This document shows, one piece after another, positions 1 through 6,442 of a stretch of 8,489 bases of DNA. Below the pieces are notes generated by a model. That model was not told the origin of the DNA, did no database searches, and was given only the letters and a program-made list of their open reading frames with translations. Numbering within the stretch: position 1 is the first letter of the stretch; each line of letters opens with the position of its first letter. This stretch comes from an uncultured Halieaceae bacterium (GTDB lineage Bacteria; Pseudomonadota; Gammaproteobacteria; Pseudomonadales; Halieaceae): the NCBI GenBank assembly GCA_913063005.1, contig CAJXZI010000072.1:1-8489 (forward strand). Direction: 5' to 3'. The position numbers were made by a program, and so were the translations under genes.

Positions 1-813
1 CCTTACGGGTTTGTGATTTCTGGTGCCGACTTACGCCACGTGCCAATGACCGAGGACGGTGATTTTTTCGAGGAATTGGATAAGGCCATTAAGACGACTT
101 ATCCACGCCCCAAAATGTTGGTTTTGAATTTCCCCTCAAACCCGACGGGTGATTGTGTCGAACTCGATTTTTTCGAAAAAGTCGTGGCCGTAGCGCGGGA
201 GCACAAAATTTGGGTGGTGCATGATCTCGCCTACGCGGATTTGGTATTTGATGGATACAAGGCACCGAGCATCCTGCAGGTGCCAGGTGCGCGCGACGTC
301 GCCGTTGAATTTTTCACGCTGTCTAAGAGCTATAACATGCCAGGCTGGCGCGTTGGCTTCTGCTGCGGAAATAAAGAATTGGTTGCCGCGCTAACACGGA
401 TAAAATCGTACCTCGACTACGGTATCTTTACGCCCGTGCAGGTCGCAGCCATTTCCGCCCTCGAGTCAGATCAGTCATGTGTCGAGGAAGTACGGCAAAT
501 GTATCAAGATCGGCGTGACGTGCTTTGCGATGGTTTGAACAGCGCCGGGTGGGCGGTGACGCCCCCGAAAGCGACTATGTTCGTATGGGCAAAAATTCCA
601 GCGCCCTTTGATCAGATGGGCTCGTTGGAATTTAGCAAGTTACTCCTTAAGGACGCGGGAGTGGCTGTTTCACCAGGTATAGGCTTTGGCGAATATGGTG
701 AGGGCTACGTTCGGTTCGGCCTTATCGAGAACGAACATCGAACAAGGCAGGCGCTGCGGGGCATAAAAAAAGTATTACGCGCTGGGTTACCTAGCGATTG
801 GGGACAAGAGTGA
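1..813 (+). CDS. alaC: AlaC-type PLP aminotransferase (5' partial)
   Basis: Fold-type I pyridoxal-phosphate aminotransferase, closest by recall to E. coli AlaC (YfdZ), which makes alanine from pyruvate and glutamate in the cytoplasm. The reading frame is open at base 1 (it begins Pro-Tyr-Gly-Phe), so the gene starts upstream. The GTG at 13 is internal, not the start. About 270 residues remain of an expected 400 or so, and the N-terminal third is missing. Visible family signatures are NFPSNPTG, then the PLP-aspartate region VVHDLAYADLVFDG, and the Schiff-base lysine in TLSKSYNMPGWRVG (Lys codon 325-327). Further on come RIKSYLDYGIFTPVQ and, near the C-terminus, SPGIGFGEYGEGYVRFGLIEN with the arginine expected to bind the substrate carboxylate. 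The TGA stop overlaps the GTG start of hom by four bases, suggesting one mRNA and coupled translation. The exact amino donor and acceptor cannot be read from sequence; a related glutamate-dependent aminotransferase is the main alternative. Confidence 0.9.
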   Translation, partial: PYGFVISGADLRHVPMTEDGDFFEELDKAIKTTYPRPKMLVLNFPSNPTGDCVELDFFEKVVAVAREHKIWVVHDLAYADLVFDGYKAPSILQVPGARDVAVEFFTLSKSYNMPGWRVGFCCGNKELVAALTRIKSYLDYGIFTPVQVAAISALESDQSCVEEVRQMYQDRRDVLCDGLNSAGWAVTPPKATMFVWAKIPAPFDQMGSLEFSKLLLKDAGVAVSPGIGFGEYGEGYVRFGLIENEHRTRQALRGIKKVLRAGLPSDWGQE

Positions 814-2120
814 TAGATCGGACAGTACGTGTCGGCCTCTGCGGCCTTGGAACAGTAGGCCAAGGCGTCTTGGCATTACTCAGCGAGGGTGGCGAAACGA
901 TTGCTGCGCGTGCGGGTGCGCAGTTGACGGTCATCCATGTTGCTACCCGAACACCCAAGCCCGACGTTGATACAGGTGGGGCCAAAGACTCTCGCGATGT
1001 TTTTGACGTGGCACGCGACCCCGATGTTGATGTCCTAATCGAGCTGATTGGTGGTACCACGGTCGCAAGAGATCTCGTGGTTGAGGCCTTAAAGCACAAC
1101 AAGCATGTGGTGACAGCGAACAAGGCGCTGCTCGCAGACCACGGGCAAGAGCTGTTTGCGCTTGCGGAGCAGCAAGGGGTTTCGCTGCGATTTGAAGCAG
1201 CTGTCGCAGGCGGCATCCCAGTCATCGAGACGGTAAAGGCCAGTCTCGCTGCGAATGAAGTGACTTCAGTCGCAGGCATCATCAACGGCACCGGCAACTT
1301 CATATTGACTGCCATGGCGTCAGAGGGTCGCGCCTTCGACGACGTTCTCGCTGAAGCACAGGCGCTTGGTTATGCAGAGGCGGATCCTACCTTCGACGTT
1401 GACGGTACGGATGCGGCGCAGAAACTCGTTCTACTGGCGTCATTGGCTTTTGGCGCTGCCATTAGTTCAGATGCGCCTTACAAACAGGGGGTTGATAGTG
1501 TGGCTCCCGAAGACCTCGAATTCGCCAGAGAGCTCGGCTACCGTATAAAGCACTTGGGGATCGCAAAGCGCGATGGCGACGCACTTCAGTTGCGTGTTCA
1601 CCCCACATTGATCCCAGAAGGCAAAGCCATTGCTAACGTTGATGGTGTTCTGAACGCCGTCATGATCAACGCAAATGGTGTCGGAGAGCTGCTGCTGGTA
1701 GGTCCCGGTGCTGGCTCAAGGCCCACGGCGAGTGCTGTTTGTGGCGATCTCGTGTCAATTGCCGGTGCCCTTGCCCGGGGTGAAACGCCGGCGGCGCCCA
1801 GTATGAGCGTGCCAGTGGCGAAGTTGGATACCGTGCCTATTGCCGACATGCAAGACGTCTCATCGGCTTGGTATTTGCGCCTCAATGCTGAGGACAAGCC
1901 CGGTGTCATGGCTGAAATTACAACTTGTTTGAGCGAGCAAAGTATTGGTATCGAGTCGCTCATTCAGAAACCAGACGCGAGTGCTAGCGCGGATGTGCCG
2001 GTCATCATTCTCACGGATATAGCAACGACTCGCAGCCTCAGCGCTGCGGTGTCGGCGATTGAAGCGATGCCATCGGTGGTGGGTGACGTCGTTCGCCTTC
2101 GAGTCGAAAACTTTCATTGA
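810..2120 (+). CDS. hom: Homoserine dehydrogenase with C-terminal ACT domain
   Basis: Reduces L-aspartate 4-semialdehyde to L-homoserine with NAD(P)H, at the branch point toward threonine and methionine. The product is 436 residues, close to the Pseudomonas-type monofunctional enzyme (about 434), with no fused aspartokinase. The Rossmann loop GLGTVGQG lies at about residues 12-19. It is followed by IELIGG, HVVTANKALLA and the family signature AGIINGTGNFIL, then ALGYAEADPTFDVDGTDAAQK, which holds the catalytic Asp/Lys region. Residues from about 353 to the end (WYLRLNAEDKPGVMAEI onward) form an ACT domain, which in this family usually mediates threonine feedback inhibition; that regulation is inferred. 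I chose GTG at 810 because it overlaps the upstream stop as GTGA, has a GGGGA Shine-Dalgarno-like sequence at 800-804, and places the protein start as in homologues. A TTG at 798 would add four residues and is less likely. Confidence 0.96.
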   Translation: MIDRTVRVGLCGLGTVGQGVLALLSEGGETIAARAGAQLTVIHVATRTPKPDVDTGGAKDSRDVFDVARDPDVDVLIELIGGTTVARDLVVEALKHNKHVVTANKALLADHGQELFALAEQQGVSLRFEAAVAGGIPVIETVKASLAANEVTSVAGIINGTGNFILTAMASEGRAFDDVLAEAQALGYAEADPTFDVDGTDAAQKLVLLASLAFGAAISSDAPYKQGVDSVAPEDLEFARELGYRIKHLGIAKRDGDALQLRVHPTLIPEGKAIANVDGVLNAVMINANGVGELLLVGPGAGSRPTASAVCGDLVSIAGALARGETPAAPSMSVPVAKLDTVPIADMQDVSSAWYLRLNAEDKPGVMAEITTCLSEQSIGIESLIQKPDASASADVPVIILTDIATTRSLSAAVSAIEAMPSVVGDVVRLRVENFH

Positions 2121-2121
2121 T

Positions 2122-2125
2122 AGGA
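2122..2125 (+). promoter_or_regulatory. Likely ribosome binding site of thrC
   Basis: AGGA lies 11 bases upstream of the thrC ATG, in the 16-base gap between hom and thrC. The spacing is longer than optimal but is the only Shine-Dalgarno-like match in the gap. It indicates that thrC has its own initiation site on a shared transcript. Confidence 0.55.
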
Positions 2126-2136
2126 CCTGATCACTT

Positions 2137-3540
2137 ATGTCCATTCGTTATGTGAGCACGCGCGGACAGGCGCCTGAGCTCGATTTTGAAGATGTACTTC
2201 TAGCAGGCCTTGCGTCTGACGGTGGGCTGTACGTACCCACCTCGTTACCTAAATTTGATGCGGCTCAACTGCGGTCAATGCAATCGATGTCGTATCCAGA
2301 GCTGGCATACGAAATCGTCTCGCCGTTTATCGGTGATTGCATTAGTGAGACGGACTTGCGAGCGATTCTTGAGGACACCTACGCCAGCTTTAGGCACCCA
2401 GCGGTTGCGCCGCTTGTTCAGCTGGACCACAACCAATGGGTTCTCGAGCTCTTCCAAGGGCCGACGTTGGCGTTTAAGGACTTTGCCCTACAGTTGCTGG
2501 GCCGCCTACTCGATCATGTATTGGCCCGTCGTGGCGAAAAAGTCGTGATTATGGGCGCAACATCGGGTGACACCGGCAGTGCTGCTATCGAGGGCTGTAA
2601 GCGCTGCGACAATATCGACATTTTTATTCTGCATCCGCATCAGCGCGTGTCCGAAGTTCAGCGCCGTCAGATGACAACGGTAATAGCGCCAAATATTCAT
2701 AACATCGCAGTTGAGGGTAATTTCGACGACTGTCAGGCGATGGTGAAAACCAGCTTTGTCGCTGAGCCCTTTTTACCTGACGGCCGTCGCCTTGTGGCTG
2801 TTAACTCGATTAACTGGGCGCGCATCATGGCGCAAATTGTCTATTACTTTTATTCCGCGTTGGCGCTTGGCCGCATCGATCGCCCCACGAGCTTCTCGGT
2901 ACCTACAGGCAACTTCGGTGATATTTTTGCGGGTTATTTAGCCAAGCAAATGGGGTTGCCCGTGGAAAAATTGGTCATTGCAACCAATCGCAATGATGTA
3001 CTCCACCGGGTCCTAACTGAGGGCGTTTACGCGAAGCTGTCTCTGGAAGCTTCCTTATCCCCCAGTATGGATATCACTGTCTCGTCAAATTTTGAGCGCC
3101 TGCTTTTCGATCTCGCAGATCGCGACGGCGACGTTCTACGCGGTTGGATGGAAACCTTTGCGAAGGGCGATCTGGCTCTTTCAGGTCAGGCCTTGGAGCG
3201 TGCGAAAGCGTTGTTTGATAGCGACCGCAGTTCAGACCAAGAAACCTGCGAGGAGATTGCCTCTGTTTGGAACCACCAAGGCTATTTGGTAGATCCGCAC
3301 ACGGCCATCGGCACAAAGGCTGCACGGGCGTGTCAGGGTGATAGCGACGCGGCAATGGTGACTTTGGCCACTGCACACCCCGCTAAATTCCCTGCAGCGA
3401 TTGAAGCGGCCGGCGTGGCAACCGAAGCGCAGCTGCCACCACATCTTTCCGATCTCTTTGAGCGGGAGGAAGCTTTTGATGTGCTCCCCAACGATTTGGC
3501 TGCAGTACAGCGATTTATGGCGGCTAACTGTCGCGCCTGA
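2137..3540 (+). CDS. thrC: Threonine synthase
   Basis: PLP enzyme that converts O-phospho-L-homoserine and water to L-threonine and phosphate, the last step of threonine synthesis, in the cytoplasm. The 467-residue length fits the long Pseudomonas/yeast-like form better than the 428-residue E. coli enzyme. The N-terminal YVSTRGQAPELDFEDVLLAGLASDGGLYVP is characteristic of the family. The PLP lysine is Lys114 in GPTLAFKDFALQLLG. GATSGDTGSAA (140-150) is the substrate and cofactor loop. SVPTGNFGD (about 244-252) carries the glycine/asparagine-rich PLP phosphate contact, and ATAHPAKFP lies near the C-terminus. The gene sits 16 bases behind hom, consistent with co-transcription. Its TGA stop shares its A with the recJ ATG. 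No homoserine kinase gene lies between hom and thrC, so the substrate must come from an enzyme encoded elsewhere. Confidence 0.97.
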   Translation: MSIRYVSTRGQAPELDFEDVLLAGLASDGGLYVPTSLPKFDAAQLRSMQSMSYPELAYEIVSPFIGDCISETDLRAILEDTYASFRHPAVAPLVQLDHNQWVLELFQGPTLAFKDFALQLLGRLLDHVLARRGEKVVIMGATSGDTGSAAIEGCKRCDNIDIFILHPHQRVSEVQRRQMTTVIAPNIHNIAVEGNFDDCQAMVKTSFVAEPFLPDGRRLVAVNSINWARIMAQIVYYFYSALALGRIDRPTSFSVPTGNFGDIFAGYLAKQMGLPVEKLVIATNRNDVLHRVLTEGVYAKLSLEASLSPSMDITVSSNFERLLFDLADRDGDVLRGWMETFAKGDLALSGQALERAKALFDSDRSSDQETCEEIASVWNHQGYLVDPHTAIGTKAARACQGDSDAAMVTLATAHPAKFPAAIEAAGVATEAQLPPHLSDLFEREEAFDVLPNDLAAVQRFMAANCRA

Positions 3541-5270
3541 TGGTCAGTGAAATCAAACATCGCCAGGGTGCGATCTCGCCCGAGCTTGCGGCGGCAGCAA
3601 TACCGGAGGCCGTTAAGAAGATTTATGCACATCGTGGTGTCGCACGGCTCGACGAAATCTCGCTACCGTTAAATCAGCTGCTGCCACCAACGGCACTCAA
3701 GGGCGCACAGGAAGCGGCCGAGATGCTCGCCGACGCCGTCGAGTTTCAAGCGAGTGTGGTTATTGTGGGCGACTTTGATGCCGATGGTGCAACAAGTTGT
3801 GCGCTGGCAGTGTCTTTGCTCAAGCAGATGGGGCTCGAAGAAGTTTATTACTTGGTCCCCAACCGTTTCGAATATGGTTACGGCCTGACACCTGAGATTG
3901 TCGGCATTGCAGCACAGTATCAGCCCGACGTCTTAGTGACGGTGGATAACGGAATCGCCAGTATCGACGGCGTATCTGCCGCCCGCCAACTTGGCATGAG
4001 CGTGATTATCACCGACCACCATTTGCCTGGGGCAGAGCTGCCCGAGGCGGATATTATCGTGAACCCAAACCAACCGGGTTGCTCTTTTCCCAGTAAGGCC
4101 TTGGCCGGCGTCGGCGTCATGTTCTACGTTTTGACAGCGCTGCGTGCCGAGCTTCGTAATCGCGATTGGTTCGAGTCCATGAGTCTCGAGATGCCCAACC
4201 TCGCCGACGCTTTGGATTTGGTGGCGTTGGGCACTGTGGCTGACGTTGTGCCGCTCGACAAAAATAACCGCACGCTGGTGGCCGCGGGCATCGCACGTAT
4301 GCGCGCGGGAAGGGCGAGGCCTGGTATCGAGGCTTTGTTCGAGGTTGCCGGGCGAGATATCCGATCTGTTACATCGACCGATCTGGGTTTCGTTGCCGGC
4401 CCGCGTATCAATGCGGCAGGTCGGTTGGACGACATGTCTGTCGGTATTGAGTGTTTACTCGCGGAGTCGACTGCGGCCGCGCGTTCCTTTGCGACGCAGC
4501 TGAATGACTACAACAAGGAGCGGAGAAGCATTGAGGGCTCGATGCAAACCGAAGCGCTGGCTCTCGTTGAAAGCGGTGAGTTTGCGGTCAGTGATTCAGA
4601 CTTCGCAGTCACACTTTTTCGAGAGGATTGGCACCAAGGCGTTGTTGGCATCCTCGCGTCCCGAATTAAGGAGCGCTTCCACCGTCCAACGATTATCTTT
4701 GCTCAGGTCGACGAGACAGAGCTAAAGGGATCTGGACGCTCAATTCCCGGTGTTCACATGCGGGATGTGCTCGATCGAGTTGCCACCCAGAACCCAGGGC
4801 TCGTTACCAAATTCGGCGGTCACGCGATGGCTGCAGGTCTGAGTCTCTCGAAGGAAAAGCTCACCGAATTCCGAGCCGCGTTTAACCAAGCCGTTGCCGA
4901 TGAGTTAAAAGGTGTGACACCGAATCAGGAATACCTCACTGATGGTTCGCTCAACCCAGCAGAGCTGTCACTCCATTTGGCTGAGGCACTTGCCGCGGGT
5001 GGTCCATGGGGCCAGGGGTTTGAGGCGCCGTCATTCGACGGTACTTTTACCGTCAGTGATATGCGAGTTGTTGGCGAGAAGCACTTGAAGTTTCGTCTTG
5101 CCACCGAGGTGGGTGTCATCGACGCCATTGCCTTCAACGCAGATGTGGACACATGGCTCAGAGAGCGACCAACCGCAGTGACTTGTGTGTACAAACCTGA
5201 GGTAAATGAATATCGCGGCGAGCGTCGACTTCAGCTACAGCTCGACGTCATCTGGCCCGCGACGGCCTGA
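3540..5270 (+). CDS. recJ: Single-stranded-DNA-specific 5'-3' exonuclease RecJ
   Basis: DHH-family, Mg/Mn-dependent exonuclease that degrades single-stranded DNA 5' to 3' in RecF-pathway recombination, mismatch repair and base excision repair. The product is 576 residues, against 577 in E. coli. The metal-binding DHH-domain motifs are all present: VGDFDADGATS (Asp78, Asp80, Asp82), VTVDNGIAS (Asp136), TDHHLPG (Asp159-His160-His161) and GTVADVVPLD. Next come the DLGFVAGPRINAAGRLDDMS segment and WHQGVVGILASRIKERFHRP. The DHHA1 motif FGGHAMAAG is at about 425-433, and the C-terminus matches the RecJ OB-fold region, ending in IWP. No catalytic residue appears lost. The ATG overlaps the thrC stop by one base (TGATG) and no Shine-Dalgarno sequence is evident just upstream, so translation probably depends on ribosomes finishing thrC. 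In other genomes recJ often has different neighbours. Confidence 0.97.
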   Translation: MVSEIKHRQGAISPELAAAAIPEAVKKIYAHRGVARLDEISLPLNQLLPPTALKGAQEAAEMLADAVEFQASVVIVGDFDADGATSCALAVSLLKQMGLEEVYYLVPNRFEYGYGLTPEIVGIAAQYQPDVLVTVDNGIASIDGVSAARQLGMSVIITDHHLPGAELPEADIIVNPNQPGCSFPSKALAGVGVMFYVLTALRAELRNRDWFESMSLEMPNLADALDLVALGTVADVVPLDKNNRTLVAAGIARMRAGRARPGIEALFEVAGRDIRSVTSTDLGFVAGPRINAAGRLDDMSVGIECLLAESTAAARSFATQLNDYNKERRSIEGSMQTEALALVESGEFAVSDSDFAVTLFREDWHQGVVGILASRIKERFHRPTIIFAQVDETELKGSGRSIPGVHMRDVLDRVATQNPGLVTKFGGHAMAAGLSLSKEKLTEFRAAFNQAVADELKGVTPNQEYLTDGSLNPAELSLHLAEALAAGGPWGQGFEAPSFDGTFTVSDMRVVGEKHLKFRLATEVGVIDAIAFNADVDTWLRERPTAVTCVYKPEVNEYRGERRLQLQLDVIWPATA

Positions 5271-5275
5271 CGCGC

Positions 5276-5304
5276 TGGAACAAAATAGCCCGCTCCGCTA
5301 AACT
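5276..5304 (+). promoter_or_regulatory. Candidate sigma70-type promoter for prfB-lysS
   Basis: In the 63-base gap between recJ and prfB, a TGGAAC -35-like hexamer (3 of 6 to consensus) at 5276-5281 is followed, after exactly 17 bases, by a TAAACT -10-like hexamer (4 of 6) at 5299-5304. A GC-rich stretch, CGCCGCCC, follows immediately. Such discriminators are typical of stringently controlled translation-related promoters, but that regulation is inferred. The predicted transcript would start near 5311 and have a leader of about 23 bases. The match is weak and rests on spacing and location. Confidence 0.4.
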
Positions 5305-5333
5305 CGCCGCCCATTAATCGACTGGTATTGCTC

Positions 5334-6429
5334 GTGGAAATCGCTCCTCTTATCAATCAGCTAAAAGACATCCGCGCACGAACCGATGTGCTTCGGGGGT
5401 ATCTTTGACTTCGCTACAAAAAAAGAGCGACTAGCAGAGGTTGAGTTAGAACTGGGCGAACCCAGTGTTTGGGAAGACCCAGAGCGCGCACAGAGTCTCG
5501 GTCGAGAGCGTTCTTCGCTAGAGCTTGTTGTGCACACGATTGAGGCCTTGGACGCAGGTCATCAGGACAGCGTTGACTTGCTAGAAATGGCACAGGCTGA
5601 AGACGATCAGGAGACCGCTGACGAGGTCGCGAGTGATCTTGAAAAACTTATGGTGCAGCTCGAGACGCTCGAGTTTCGGCGCATGTTTTCTGGTGAAATG
5701 GACCCGAATAATGCCTTCCTCGATATTCAAGCAGGGTCTGGAGGCACAGAGGCTCAGGACTGGGCCGAGATGTTGCTCCGTATGTATCTCCGCTGGGGCG
5801 AGAGTAAAGGCTTCAAAGCAACACTCACCGAGGCGTCGGCAGGCGATGTTGCCGGGATTAAAAGCGCGACAGTTCAGTTTGAGGGCGAGTACGCCTTTGG
5901 CTGGCTGAGAACCGAGACCGGTGTTCACCGACTCGTCCGGAAGTCACCTTTTGACAGCGGTGGTCGGCGTCACACCTCGTTTTCCTCGGTGTTTGTATCG
6001 CCAGAGATCGATGACGATATCGATATCGATATAAACCCCGCCGATTTGCGTATAGATACCTACCGGTCCTCAGGCGCCGGTGGTCAGCACGTTAACACCA
6101 CTGACTCGGCGGTGCGTATCACCCACGAGCCATCAGGCATTGTCACCAGCTGCCAAACTGAGCGGTCGCAGCATCAAAACAAAGACAACGCCATGAAGCA
6201 GCTTCGGGCAAAGCTCTACGAGATGGAAATGCTGAAGCGGAGTGCTGAGAAGCAGGCGATGGAAGACAGTAAGGCAGATATTGGCTGGGGAAGCCAAATT
6301 CGGTCTTATGTGCTCGATGATTCACGCATCAAAGACTTACGGACCGGCGTGGAAAATAGGAATACACAGGCTGTATTGGATGGCGCGCTCGATCCCTTTA
6401 TCGAAGCCTCGTTGAAAAAAGGCCTCTAG
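5334..6429 (+). CDS. prfB: Peptide chain release factor 2, made by programmed +1 frameshift
   Basis: RF2 recognises UGA and UAA stop codons on the ribosome and triggers peptide release. The gene is split between two frames. Codons 1-24 run from GTG 5334 to CTT 5403-5405 and end in an in-frame TGA at 5406-5408. Skipping T5406 joins them to the frame reading GAC at 5407 through to TAG at 6427-6429, giving 364 residues (E. coli 365). Joined, the start reads MEIAPLINQLKDIRARTDVL and continues RGYL-DFATKKER, matching RF2 across the junction. The stop-codon recognition tripeptide SPF is at 204-206 and the catalytic GGQ at 249-251, whose Gln is the usual PrmC methylation target. GTG is the best start by homology. 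A TTG two codons upstream (5328) is in frame, and no strong Shine-Dalgarno sequence decides between them. It is followed 13 bases later by lysS, the conserved gammaproteobacterial pair. Confidence 0.97.
5394..5409 (+). promoter_or_regulatory. RF2 autoregulatory +1 frameshift site
   Basis: CGGGGGTATCTTTGAC is the classical prfB recoding cassette. It has an internal Shine-Dalgarno-like GGGGG three bases upstream of the slippery CUU, then a UGA in a C context (UGAC), known as a poor terminator. When RF2 is scarce the ribosome pauses at UGA, the CUU-decoding tRNA slips +1 onto UUU, and synthesis continues at GAC. When RF2 is plentiful a 24-residue peptide is released instead. The E. coli cassette as I recall it begins AGGGGG; here the first base is C, so the Shine-Dalgarno-like run is one base shorter. 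The encoded residues (Leu-Arg-Gly-Tyr-Leu-Asp) are unchanged. Confidence 0.97.
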
Positions 6430-6432
6430 GTT

Positions 6433-6438
6433 AGGAAG
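6433..6438 (+). promoter_or_regulatory. Ribosome binding site of lysS
   Basis: AGGAAG in the 13-base prfB-lysS gap; its AGGA core lies six bases before the lysS ATG. It is one of the clearest Shine-Dalgarno sequences in the window and fixes the lysS start at 6443. Confidence 0.75.
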
Positions 6439-6442
6439 AACT

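Noticed and set aside
798..809. TTG at 798 as the hom start
   Set aside because: It overlaps the upstream gene by 16 bases, uses a rarer start codon and adds residues absent from homologues. GTG 810 has a better-placed Shine-Dalgarno-like sequence.
13..813. GTG at 13 as the start of the aminotransferase
   Set aside because: The frame is open to base 1 and the upstream residues fit the family. Starting at 13 would lack the N-terminal third of the fold.
791..1315. Antisense open frame of 174 codons inside hom
   Set aside because: It lies wholly opposite a strongly conserved gene, is rich in Ser, Thr, Ala and Pro as expected of a shadow frame, and shows no recognisable domain. The other antisense frames (for example 3333-3632 and 7276-7650) were rejected on the same grounds.
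6016..6032. Short tandem repeat GATATC in prfB
   Set aside because: It encodes the Asp-Ile-Asp-Ile run that is conserved in RF2 proteins, so it is explained by coding constraint.
5386..6429. prfB as a simple 347-residue gene starting at ATG 5386
   Set aside because: That ATG lies in the +1 frame and would give the unrelated N-terminus MCFGGIF. The true N-terminus is in the other frame and joins through the frameshift.
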